From Pseudomonadota bacterium (GTDB taxonomy: Bacteria; Pseudomonadota; Alphaproteobacteria; Caulobacterales; Caulobacteraceae): 5,697 nucleotides of DNA. Each line of letters starts with the position of its first letter. The stretch's first letter is position 1. Position numbers and translations under genes: made by a program. Positions 1-5,448 of the stretch are shown piece after piece. The notes beneath the pieces were generated by a model. That model made no database searches, was not told the origin of the DNA, and saw nothing but the letters and a program-made list of their open reading frames with translations. The stretch is from positions 1-5,697 of the forward strand of contig JAEZIH010000003.1 in the NCBI GenBank assembly GCA_023416055.1, read 5' to 3'.

Positions 1-78
1 GGCCCAGGGATAGCGGAAGGGCTTGTACGCGTGAGAGGGCGTCAGGAGGCCTGGCAGGGTGCGGAGGGTCGAGGACAC
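1..78 (-). CDS. nrdB: Ribonucleoside-diphosphate reductase beta subunit, N-terminal fragment
   Basis: Partial gene running off the left edge. NrdB carries the metal cofactor and tyrosyl radical (or equivalent) that activates NrdA in class I ribonucleotide reductase, the cytoplasmic step making deoxynucleotides. The visible translation ends in YKPFRYPWA, a stretch I recognise from the N-terminus of bacterial NrdB proteins, just before the conserved helix that follows in the family. The frame is open back to an ATG at 138, but I prefer the GTG at 78. Third-position GC is about 88% downstream of it and about 60% between 138 and 79, and an ATG at 138 would overlap a putative NrdR box. A weak GGGA lies 9 nt upstream of the GTG. 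It shares its strand with nrdA but is separated from it by two genes. Only about 15 residues precede the core, so there is no room for an N-terminal ATP-cone. Family identity rests on a short motif plus the nearby nrdA and NrdR-like boxes. Confidence 0.75.
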   Translation of the reverse strand, partial: MSSTLRTLPGLLTPSHAYKPFRYPWA

Positions 79-135
79 GGTTGCGATTCCCGTAGGCTTG
101 GCGGATGCTGAGGCCCCAGGATAGTCACCGATCCC

Positions 136-182
136 CATCCATATCTAGCGCCAAGTGCGCGAGCACGCCCAAGATGTTGTGA
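136..182 (-). promoter_or_regulatory. Putative tandem NrdR boxes upstream of nrdB
   Basis: Two 16-bp sites, 136-151 and 167-182, resemble the NrdR box consensus acaCwAtATaTwGtgt. The distal one matches 11 of 16 positions, including every position of the conserved core CwA-AT-TwG; the proximal one matches 9 of 16. Their centres are 31 bp apart, three helical turns, as is usual for NrdR box pairs. The same spacing is found upstream of nrdA. The proximal site contains CTAGAT on the minus strand, a possible -10, with TTGGGC 18 bp upstream as a weak -35. The sites fill most of the gap between nrdB and the divergent transferase gene, so NrdR binding could affect both. Single matches are not strong; the paired spacing and context carry the call. 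Confidence 0.65.
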
Positions 183-189
183 ATTAACC

Positions 190-194
190 GGGGG
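190..194 (+). promoter_or_regulatory. Ribosome binding site of the GST-like gene
   Basis: A GGGGG run lies 5 nt before the ATG at 200. It is a purine-rich, non-canonical Shine-Dalgarno at normal spacing, and it supports that start. Confidence 0.5.
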
Positions 195-199
195 CGACG

Positions 200-847
200 A
201 TGAGCCAGGGTTATGTCCTGTACGGCGCCCCCGGATCGGGGGCGGTGGCGGTGGAGGCGGCCCTGCGGCTGGCCGGCCAGCCCTATGAGCTGATCGAATC
301 CTACACCTGGGACGAGGACGACCGCGAGAGCGGCGACAAGGTGCTGGCGGCCAATCCGATGCGGCAGATCCCGGCCCTGGTGCTGCCCGGCGGCGAGGTG
401 ATCACCGAGAGCGCGGCGATCCTGATCCGGCTGGCCGAGCTGCACCCCGAGGCGCGGCTGGCGCCCGGTCCGGACGATGCGGCGCGGGGGCAGTTCCTGC
501 GCTGGATGAGCTTCGTCTCGGCGGCGATCTACGCCCTCTACTGGGTCAAGGACGACCCGTCGCGGCTGGCCCCCGACCCGGCGGCGCAGGGGCCGCTGGT
601 GGAGCGCACCCTGGAGCGGATCGCCGACTGCTGGGCGACGATGGAGCGGCAGGTGACGCCGGGGCGCTACCTGCTGGGCGAGACGCTGAGCGTGCTCGAC
701 CTTTATGTGGCGACGGTGTCGCGCTTCCGGCCGCGGCGGACGCGGTTCTACGAGGTGGCGCCGCGGATGGGCGAGGTGGTCCGCCGGGTGGACGGCGACC
801 CGCGGCTGGCCGAGCTGTGGCGCACGCGGATGCCGCCGCTGTCGTGA
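200..847 (+). CDS. Glutathione S-transferase family protein
   Basis: A 215-residue cytoplasmic protein of normal GST length and two-domain layout. Residues about 4-80 form the thioredoxin-like domain. It opens with YGAPGSG (S13 is the likely position of the activating Ser/Cys) and contains NPMRQIPAL with the cis-proline P58, followed by E70-S71, which normally contacts the glutamyl part of glutathione. Residues about 90-205 form the all-helical domain. LLGETLSVLDLYVA (158-171) includes the S164-x-x-D167 N-capping box typical of GSTs. The substrate cannot be told from sequence; members conjugate glutathione to electrophiles, reduce disulfides or isomerise small molecules. The ATG at 200 has a GGGGG run 5 nt upstream. 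The gene is divergent from nrdB across a short gap holding NrdR-like boxes, so it may share regulation with the reductase. A link to glutathione/glutaredoxin reduction of RNR is tempting but unproven. The 3' end faces the exported-protein gene, with a strong hairpin between. Confidence 0.9.
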   Translation: MSQGYVLYGAPGSGAVAVEAALRLAGQPYELIESYTWDEDDRESGDKVLAANPMRQIPALVLPGGEVITESAAILIRLAELHPEARLAPGPDDAARGQFLRWMSFVSAAIYALYWVKDDPSRLAPDPAAQGPLVERTLERIADCWATMERQVTPGRYLLGETLSVLDLYVATVSRFRPRRTRFYEVAPRMGEVVRRVDGDPRLAELWRTRMPPLS

Positions 848-865
848 GAGAGCTGGCGCGCGCGT

Positions 866-889
866 TCCTTCTCCCGCAAGGGAGAAGGA
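866..889. terminator. Hairpin with 10-bp stem and GCAA loop (terminator-like)
   Basis: The arms 866-875 and 880-889 are perfectly complementary and enclose a GCAA (GNRA-type) tetraloop. The hairpin lies 18 nt after the transferase stop, between two convergent genes, so it could end transcription from either side. There is no U-tract on either strand, so it is not a classical intrinsic terminator. Similar CCTTCTCCC/GGGAGAAGG hairpins are, to my knowledge, widely dispersed in alphaproteobacterial genomes, so it may be a small dispersed palindromic repeat doing this job. Confidence 0.55.
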
Positions 890-891
890 TA

Positions 892-919
892 TTCGCGTCA
901 ACTCCGCGAAGTGAACTTC
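892..919. repeat. Two overlapping short inverted repeats
   Basis: TTCGCG at 892-897 pairs with CGCGAA at 905-910 across a 7-nt loop. Overlapping it, GAAGT (908-912) pairs with ACTTC (915-919). Both lie in the convergent gap just after the larger hairpin at 866-889 and before the stop of the exported-protein gene at 951. They may contribute to 3'-end formation for the minus-strand gene. No other signal is seen in this gap. Confidence 0.3.
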
Positions 920-950
920 TGGCGGCCGCCGCGGGAGGATCGGACGGGCG

Positions 951-1778
951 TCAGTCGCCGGGCTTGATCGAGAGGGTGAAGGCGACGACGGAGTCCTCGC
1001 GGGTCTGCTGGCCGAAGATCATGTGCCGGCCCTTGATCTCGCGGTGCATGTAGCCGAACGAGGTCTGCAGCACGCCCTTGCGCCAGCCGACGCCGACCTG
1101 GGCGTCGCCGACCAGGGTGGAGGTCGGGTCGGTGGTCCAGCCGGCGCGGTCCCAGCCGCCGTCGTTGCGCAGAATGTTGAGGCCGACGGCCTGGCCGCTG
1201 GCGGCGGCGAACAGGTACCAGCGGCCCTGATCGCCATGGATCGCGCCGTCGCGCACGCCGAGGTCGCGCAGGCGCTCGTTGGCCTCGGCGCCGACACGCT
1301 GGCTGAGCTTGAGGGTGGCGCCGGCCTCGGCCGAGCCGCCGCGACTGGTGACGCCGACGCCGGCGTGGGGCGAGAGGTCGAGGTCGAGATTGCCGGTCTC
1401 GAAGCTGATCGCCGAGGGCCAGTTGCGGATCAGCGAGACCTCGTAGTCGCGGGCGTCGAACTCGGCGCGGTCGAGGTTGAGCGGCAGGCCGCCGGGCGTG
1501 CGCAGCGGGCCGCCGACGCTGACCCGCAGGGAATCGACCCGGCCGCTGGCGGTGGGACGCGAGAGCGGCCTCTCGCTGCTCGTCCAGCGCACCGGACCCT
1601 GGCCGGCGATATAGGCCTCGCGCTCCAGCAGGTTCTGGCCGGGAGCGGCGGCGCCGCCGCCCGCCGGGGCGAAGGCGGCGTCCATCAGCGGATGACTGGA
1701 GGGCGCAAGGGTTTCCGCGGCGGCCTCGGCCGCCACGCCACATCCCAGGACGATGGCCATGAAAGCCACCCGCCGCAT
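951..1778 (-). CDS. Exported protein, possible LpxR-like (DUF2219) outer-membrane barrel
   Basis: A 275-residue protein with an N-terminal signal peptide: MRR, a hydrophobic run to about residue 17, then small residues ending in AEAAAE near 18-22, a plausible signal peptidase I site. The ATG at 1778 is favoured because GAGAGG lies 6 nt upstream; an in-frame ATG 12 codons earlier would add a very basic leader and spoil the signal peptide. After an Ala/Gly/Pro-rich stretch (34-47), the region from about 110 to the C-terminus alternates polar and hydrophobic residues like beta-barrel strands. LSPHAGVGV (136-144), VGLNILRNDGG (198-208) and VGDAQVGVGWRKG (223-235) remind me of the C-terminal half of LpxR-family lipid A deacylases. 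The N-terminal LpxR catalytic region is not recognisable, so enzymatic activity should not be assumed. There is no terminal Phe typical of many barrels. It lies 122 bp after nrdA on the same strand and could be reached by read-through. Confidence 0.82.
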   Translation of the reverse strand: MRRVAFMAIVLGCGVAAEAAAETLAPSSHPLMDAAFAPAGGGAAAPGQNLLEREAYIAGQGPVRWTSSERPLSRPTASGRVDSLRVSVGGPLRTPGGLPLNLDRAEFDARDYEVSLIRNWPSAISFETGNLDLDLSPHAGVGVTSRGGSAEAGATLKLSQRVGAEANERLRDLGVRDGAIHGDQGRWYLFAAASGQAVGLNILRNDGGWDRAGWTTDPTSTLVGDAQVGVGWRKGVLQTSFGYMHREIKGRHMIFGQQTREDSVVAFTLSIKPGD

Positions 1779-1784
1779 CGCACG

Positions 1785-1790
1785 CCTCTC
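1785..1790 (-). promoter_or_regulatory. Ribosome binding site of the exported-protein gene
   Basis: On the minus strand GAGAGG lies 6 nt before the ATG at 1778. It decides the start in favour of the 275-residue protein over the longer frame beginning at 1814. Confidence 0.65.
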
Positions 1791-1801
1791 CCTGCCCGCG
1801 C

Positions 1802-1830
1802 GTCTGACGCGCACGGTTCAGGCGTCAGAC
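1802..1830. repeat. Perfect 9-bp inverted repeat upstream of the exported-protein gene
   Basis: GTCTGACGC (1802-1810) and GCGTCAGAC (1822-1830) are exact reverse complements separated by 11 nt. The element lies 23 bp before the exported-protein start and about 70 bp after the nrdA stop. It could be a terminator-like hairpin ending nrdA transcription (no U-tract is seen), an operator for the exported-protein gene, or an mRNA leader hairpin. Further towards nrdA, AACCG (1853-1857) and CGGTT (1864-1868) form a weaker 5-bp hairpin. Confidence 0.5.
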
Positions 1831-1900
1831 TTCCACGAATACGGAACAGCGCAACCGGAAAAGCGGTTCCCGGGCCGCAAGAGGGGGCGGAGTCTCTCGC

Positions 1901-3760
1901 CTACTGACAGGCGAGGCATTCCTCGTAGTCGGTCTTTCCACTGGTCATCTCGACCGCCGCCGCACCCTCGCCGCCGGCGTGAGCGGCGCGCTGCACCGAC
2001 TTGGAGCGCAGGTAGTAGAGCGACTTGCAGCCGCGCTCCCAGGCCTGCCAGTGCAGCATGTGCAGGTCCCACTTATCGACGTCGCCCGGCAGGAAGATGT
2101 TCACCGACTGCGACTGGCAGACGTCCGGCGTGCGGTCGGCGGCCAGTTCGATGACCCAGCGCTGGTCGATCTCGAAGGCGGTCTTGAAGACGTCCTTCTC
2201 GTCCTGGGTGAGCGCGTCGAGGTGCTGCACCGAGCCCTCGTTCTCGAGGATGGAGTCCCAGGTCGCCGAGGTGTTGATCCCCTTCGCGTCGAGCAGGCGC
2301 TCCAGGTAGGGGTTCTTCACCGCGAAGGTTCCGGACAGGGTCTTGTGGCTGTAGATGTTGGCCGGGATCGGCTCGATGCCGGCCGAGGTCCCGCCGCAGA
2401 TGATCGAGATCGAGGCCGTCGGAGCGATGGCGATCTTGTGGCTGAAGCGCTCCATGACGTTGCGCTCGGCCGCGTCCGGGCACGGGCCGCGCTCGGCCGC
2501 GAGGGTGCGCGAGGCCGCGTCGCACTGGCGGCGCAGGGTCTTGAACAGGCGCATGTTCCACGACTTCGCCAGGGCACTCTCGAACGGCACGTTCTGGGCC
2601 TGGAGGAAGGAGTGGAAGCCCATCAGGCCGAGGCCCACCGAACGCTCGCGCTTGGCGGCGTAGACGGCGTTGGCCATGTCGGCCGGGGCGCGGTCGATGA
2701 AGTCCTGCAGCACGTTGTCGAGGAAGCGCATGACGTCCTCGACGAAGGTCGGGTGGTCGCGCCATTCGAGGAACTTCTCGGCGTTGACCGAGGACAGGCA
2801 GCAGACCGCGGTGCGCTCGGCGCCCAGGTGGTCCTTGCCGGTGTGCAGCATGATCTCGGAGCACAGGTTCGACTGGCGGACCGACAGGCCGAGCTCGCGC
2901 TGGTGCTGCGGCATGGCGCGGTTCACGGTGTCGGAGAAGATCAGGTAGGGCTCGCCGGTCTGCAGGCGGATCTCGATGATCTTCTGCCACAGGGTGCGGG
3001 CGTCGACCTCGCGGACGACTTCCTTGGTCTTGGGCGAGCGCAGGCCGAACATGGCGCCGTCACGGACGGCCTCCATGAACTCGTCGCTGATCGAGATGCC
3101 GTGGTGCAGGTTGAGCGACTTGCGGTTGAAGTCGCCCGACGGCTTGCGGATCTCCAGGAACTCCTCGATCTCCGGGTGGTGGACGTCGAGGTAGACGGCC
3201 GCCGAGCCGCGGCGCAGCGAGCCCTGGCTGATGGCCAGGGTGAGGCTGTCCATCACGCGGATGAAGGGGATGATGCCGCTGGGCTGGCCCGCGCCCTTCA
3301 CTTTCTCGCCGATGGAGCGCACGCCGCCCCAGTAGGTGCCGATGCCGCCGCCGTTGGAGGCCAGGGCGACGTTCTCGTTCCAGACGTTCTGGATGCCGTC
3401 CAGCGAGTCGCCGACGGCGTAGAGGAAACAGGAGAGCGGCAGGCCGCGGTCGGCGCCGCCGTTGGACAGCACCGGAGTGGCCGGCATGAACCACAGCTTC
3501 GACATGTAGTCGTAGACGCGCTGGGCGTGGTCGGCGTCGTCCGAGAAGGCGGTGGCGACGCGGGCGAACATGTCCTGGTAGGACTCGCCCTTGAGGAGAT
3601 AGCGATCCTCCAGCGTCTTCTTGCCGAAATCGGTGAGGAGGGCGTCGCGGGAGCGGTCGATCTGGATCGACGGCACCACCGTCAGATGCGGCCGGTCAGC
3701 GGCGTCCGCAGCCGCAACCGACTGGAAATCCACTGTCTTCAACGCTTCGCCGCCGGCCAT
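1901..3760 (-). CDS. nrdA: Class I ribonucleoside-diphosphate reductase alpha subunit, no ATP-cone
   Basis: Catalytic subunit of class I ribonucleotide reductase, converting NDPs to dNDPs in the cytoplasm with NrdB. Numbering is from the GTG at 3769; subtract 3 for the ATG at 3760. The triad N301-C303-E305 in SNLCSEI matches the thiyl-radical Cys and its partners (N437/C439/E441 in E. coli). C114 in PLSCFL and C323 in AVCCLSS are the redox pair; C324 is an extra adjacent Cys. Y585-Y586 in SLYYLR match the radical-transfer tyrosines. The C-terminus ends ECLACQ, giving the C618-x-x-C621 shuttle that reloads the active site from thioredoxin or glutaredoxin. At about 620 residues, against 761 in E. 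coli, it lacks the N-terminal ATP-cone: the reductase core begins near residue 45 after a short variable leader. An AGGG lies 12 nt before the ATG, or 2 nt before the GTG, so the start is uncertain by three codons. It is transcribed alone, with two NrdR-like boxes upstream, while nrdB sits about 1.8 kb downstream. Confidence 0.97.
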   Translation of the reverse strand: MAGGEALKTVDFQSVAAADAADRPHLTVVPSIQIDRSRDALLTDFGKKTLEDRYLLKGESYQDMFARVATAFSDDADHAQRVYDYMSKLWFMPATPVLSNGGADRGLPLSCFLYAVGDSLDGIQNVWNENVALASNGGGIGTYWGGVRSIGEKVKGAGQPSGIIPFIRVMDSLTLAISQGSLRRGSAAVYLDVHHPEIEEFLEIRKPSGDFNRKSLNLHHGISISDEFMEAVRDGAMFGLRSPKTKEVVREVDARTLWQKIIEIRLQTGEPYLIFSDTVNRAMPQHQRELGLSVRQSNLCSEIMLHTGKDHLGAERTAVCCLSSVNAEKFLEWRDHPTFVEDVMRFLDNVLQDFIDRAPADMANAVYAAKRERSVGLGLMGFHSFLQAQNVPFESALAKSWNMRLFKTLRRQCDAASRTLAAERGPCPDAAERNVMERFSHKIAIAPTASISIICGGTSAGIEPIPANIYSHKTLSGTFAVKNPYLERLLDAKGINTSATWDSILENEGSVQHLDALTQDEKDVFKTAFEIDQRWVIELAADRTPDVCQSQSVNIFLPGDVDKWDLHMLHWQAWERGCKSLYYLRSKSVQRAAHAGGEGAAAVEMTSGKTDYEECLACQ

Positions 3761-3809
3761 GATGGTCACTGCCCTGAACTGATCTTCGTCTGAACTTCCG
3801 CGCCGGCGA

Positions 3810-3856
3810 CCACATCATCTAGTGGGCGAGGCGCTCCCCAAGCCCACATATGGGGC
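3810..3856 (-). promoter_or_regulatory. Putative tandem NrdR boxes upstream of nrdA
   Basis: Two 16-bp sites, 3810-3825 and 3841-3856, resemble the NrdR consensus acaCwAtATaTwGtgt. The gene-proximal one matches 11 of 16; the distal one matches 9 of 16 and is itself a good palindrome (CCCA-x4-TGGG). Their centres are exactly 31 bp apart and the proximal box ends 49 nt before the nrdA ATG. NrdR is the ATP/dATP-sensing repressor of ribonucleotide reductase genes and binds such pairs on one face of the helix. The proximal box contains CTAGAT on the minus strand, in the same register as the proximal box before nrdB, which may mark the -10. The shared arrangement at two separate nrd genes makes this much stronger than the individual matches. 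Confidence 0.75.
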
Positions 3857-3873
3857 GCAGATGGCTAACGACC

Positions 3874-3890
3874 CGTCAACGGGGTTGACG
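3874..3890. promoter_or_regulatory. Inverted repeat carrying TTGAC on both strands
   Basis: CGTCAAC (3874-3880) and GTTGACG (3884-3890) are exact reverse complements around GGG. Each arm contains TTGAC, the alphaproteobacterial -35 core, one on each strand, and the element lies between the divergent nrdA and PAP2 genes. It could be a pair of opposing -35 elements or a regulator site. No good -10 is seen at 16-18 bp on either side, so the promoter reading is weak. A GAATC (GANTC, the CcrM methylation site of Caulobacterales) follows at 3905-3909. Confidence 0.35.
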
Positions 3891-3929
3891 ATCACTTTCT
3901 GGGCGAATCGCATTGATGACGGGGGATGA

Positions 3930-3943
3930 GCCTGTGGACAGGC
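3930..3943. repeat. Short palindrome GCCTGT-GG-ACAGGC
   Basis: A perfect 6-bp inverted repeat around GG in the nrdA/PAP2 divergent region. It contains TGTGGA, part of a DnaA-box-like sequence, but only about 7 of 9 positions of the DnaA consensus match. It is a possible protein-binding site with no assignment. Apart from the elements listed separately, I see nothing else recognisable in this 280-bp region. Confidence 0.25.
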
Positions 3944-4009
3944 CGTGAGGGCGGCATGTCACAGCCATGTCCATGGGAGCCGGATTTTCGATCACGAACG
4001 CGTGAACGG

Positions 4010-4032
4010 AACGTCCCGCAAGCGGGACCGTT
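4010..4032 (+). promoter_or_regulatory. Leader hairpin just before the PAP2 start
   Basis: GTCCCGC (4013-4019) pairs with GCGGGAC (4022-4028), extended by AAC/GTT beyond a bulged C. The hairpin ends 8 nt before the preferred ATG at 4041 and contains the only GGGA-like ribosome-binding sequence upstream of it. If that start is right, the structure could hold translation in check. With an alternative GTG start (4002 or 3945) it would be coding sequence. Confidence 0.35.
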
Positions 4033-4040
4033 TCGGCGCG

Positions 4041-4790
4041 ATGACTTCGCAGCAAATGCTCGCCTACGGCCGCCGGGCCCTGCGCATCGCGCGGAACGAG
4101 ATCGCCGCTGTCAGCGCCCTGTTCATCGTCGCCGGTGGGGTGATGAGCTTCGTCGAGATCGCCGATGACATGAGCGAGGGCGACGGCCACGCATTCGACA
4201 TGGCGGTGCTGGAGGCGATGCGGCCCGAGGCCCGGCCGGACGATCCGTGGGGACCGCCGTGGCTGGAGGAGGCGGCGATGGACCTGACCGCCCTGGGCGG
4301 CATCGCCGTGCTGACGGTCTTCGCCCTGGCGGTGGTCGGCTTCCTGATCCTGCAGCGCAAGCGGCTGTCCGCCCTGTTGCTGGTGCTGGGCCTGGCGGGC
4401 GGGGTGGCGCTGAGCGAGGGGCTGAAGGCCCTGTTCGGGCGCGAGCGGCCGCCCGAGGCCCTGCAGGCGGTGGAGACGGTCAACGCCAGCTTCCCGTCGG
4501 GGCACAGCCTGCTGTCGGCCGTCTTCTACCTGAGCATCGGGGTCATGCTGACGCGGGCGTTTCCGCAGCGCCGGTTCAAGGTCTACGTCATGGTCGTGGC
4601 GGTGCTGCTGACCCTGATCGTGGGCCTGACGCGGGTCTATCTGGCGGCGCACTGGGCCACCGACGTGCTGGCCGGCTGGAGCGTCGGAGCCGCCTGGGCC
4701 ATGGCCCTGTGGCTGGTCGCCTATGCGGTGCAGCGGGCCCAGCAGGGGCGGCCCGAGGCGCGGCATGTGCTGCCGGTGGATGAGGGGTAG
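4041..4790 (+). CDS. PAP2 superfamily membrane phosphatase
   Basis: A 249-residue integral membrane protein with all three signature motifs of the PAP2 / type 2 phosphatidic acid phosphatase family. These are K129-x6-R136-P137 (KALFGRERP), P152-S153-G154-H155 (FPSGHS) and R198-x5-H204-x3-D208 (RVYLAAHWATD). H155 and H204 are the expected phosphohistidine nucleophile and acid/base residues. Membrane segments lie near 21-38, 84-104, 110-128, 155-172, 180-197 and 208-229, the usual six-helix fold with the active site at the periplasmic face. Likely substrates are lipid phosphates such as undecaprenyl pyrophosphate, phosphatidic acid or phosphatidylglycerol phosphate; the sequence does not say which. 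The frame is open to a GTG at 3945, but third-position GC falls upstream of 4041, so I start at the ATG there. No good Shine-Dalgarno is seen except inside a leader hairpin. It is divergent from nrdA, converges on a small membrane-protein gene, and the heptamer repeat begins 7 bp after its stop. Confidence 0.92.
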   Translation: MTSQQMLAYGRRALRIARNEIAAVSALFIVAGGVMSFVEIADDMSEGDGHAFDMAVLEAMRPEARPDDPWGPPWLEEAAMDLTALGGIAVLTVFALAVVGFLILQRKRLSALLLVLGLAGGVALSEGLKALFGRERPPEALQAVETVNASFPSGHSLLSAVFYLSIGVMLTRAFPQRRFKVYVMVVAVLLTLIVGLTRVYLAAHWATDVLAGWSVGAAWAMALWLVAYAVQRAQQGRPEARHVLPVDEG

Positions 4791-4797
4791 GGCTCAA

Positions 4798-4921
<124 letters not shown>

Positions 4922-4923
<2 letters not shown>

Positions 4924-5347
4924 AGCCGCCCCCGAACTCCAGGTCCTTCCGCGCCGAGATGATGGTGACGATGAAGCCGGCGAGGACGTCGAGCATGACC
5001 ATGGTCACGATCAGGAAGAAGGTCGAGGTGGCGAAGCCCTTGAGCAGCAGGAACTCGACCAGGCAGGCCACGAACAGGATCATCGACAGGGCGTGATTGA
5101 CGATGGCGACCTTCTGGCTGGAGGTCGATTTGAGCAGTTCGAAGAACAGCAGGATCAGGGCGAGGAACAGGATCATGTCGCCCACGCCCACGCTCCAGCC
5201 GGCGCCGGAGGCCATCGGGATGGTGAACAGGACGTCGCGCAGGGCGGCGTCGGTGCCGACCACGCCGGCGCTTCCGAACAGGCCGGTCAGGACCACGATG
5301 TTGTAGAGCACGACCGGGATGACGAGCAGCGGCAGGGCGATCAGCAT
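4922..5347 (-). CDS. Small four-helix membrane protein of unknown function
   Basis: A 141-residue hydrophobic protein with four predicted membrane segments, near residues 2-22, 55-72, 82-103 and 106-131. A polar loop lies between the first two (TDAALRD at 32-38) and a short charged, glycine-ended tail follows the last (ARKDLEFGGG). I do not recognise a named family; there is no catalytic motif or Cys pair. The ATG at 5347 has GGAG 5 nt upstream, a good ribosome binding site. It follows the glycosyltransferase gene on the same strand after about 100 bp holding three hairpins, so it may be co-transcribed or have its own promoter. A four-helix protein beside a polyprenyl-phosphate-type glycosyltransferase could be a partner or lipid-linked sugar transporter of the GtrA type, but no GtrA signature is visible and this is only a positional guess. 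Its stop lies within the last unit of the heptamer repeat. Confidence 0.82.
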
Positions 5348-5352
5348 GACGG

Positions 5353-5356
5353 CTCC
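5353..5356 (-). promoter_or_regulatory. Ribosome binding site of the four-helix membrane protein
   Basis: On the minus strand GGAG lies 5 nt before the ATG at 5347. An ATG at 5358 is in another frame and is not the start. Confidence 0.6.
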
Positions 5357-5363
5357 ATGGGCG

Positions 5364-5444
5364 GCGGCCGCCTACGGCCGCGCTTGTTAACGATGAATAC
5401 CCCCGTTCGCTCCGTACCGCTACGGTCGCTCGCCTGGGAGGCGA
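5364..5444. repeat. Three consecutive intergenic hairpins
   Basis: Three perfect small inverted repeats fill the gap after the glycosyltransferase stop: TCGCCT-GGG-AGGCGA (5430-5444), CCGTA-CCGC-TACGG (5412-5425) and GCGGCCG-CCTA-CGGCCGC (5364-5381). The first begins 4 nt after the stop codon on the minus strand and is the best terminator candidate, although no U-tract follows. The cluster looks like a dispersed palindromic repeat of the REP type, which would need other copies in the genome to confirm. Confidence 0.5.
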
Positions 5445-5448
5445 AGGC

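Noticed and set aside
1..199. tRNA or structured RNA in the left intergenic region
   Set aside because: No cloverleaf or known RNA motif is seen; the minus strand is better explained by the nrdB N-terminus and NrdR-like boxes.
125..901. Minus-strand open frame of about 260 codons
   Set aside because: It is antisense to the GST-like gene and its translation is Arg/His/Pro/Gln-rich shadow.
1023..1907. Plus-strand open frame of about 290 codons
   Set aside because: It is antisense to the exported-protein gene, with biased composition and no domain.
1979..3793. Very long plus-strand open frame (about 600 codons)
   Set aside because: It lies opposite nrdA, has a low-complexity Val/Asp/Leu/Ala/Gly-rich translation, and arises from high third-position GC on the antisense strand.
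3774..3796. Direct repeat CTGAACT with 16-bp period as a LexA (GTTC-N7-GTTC) site
   Set aside because: The spacing is wrong for the alphaproteobacterial SOS box, and it lies in the nrdA leader very close to the start.
3931..3942. DnaA box
   Set aside because: Only about 7 of 9 consensus positions match and no neighbouring boxes are seen.
3876..4766. Minus-strand open frame of about 300 codons
   Set aside because: It is a shadow of the PAP2 gene, which has all three family motifs on the other strand.
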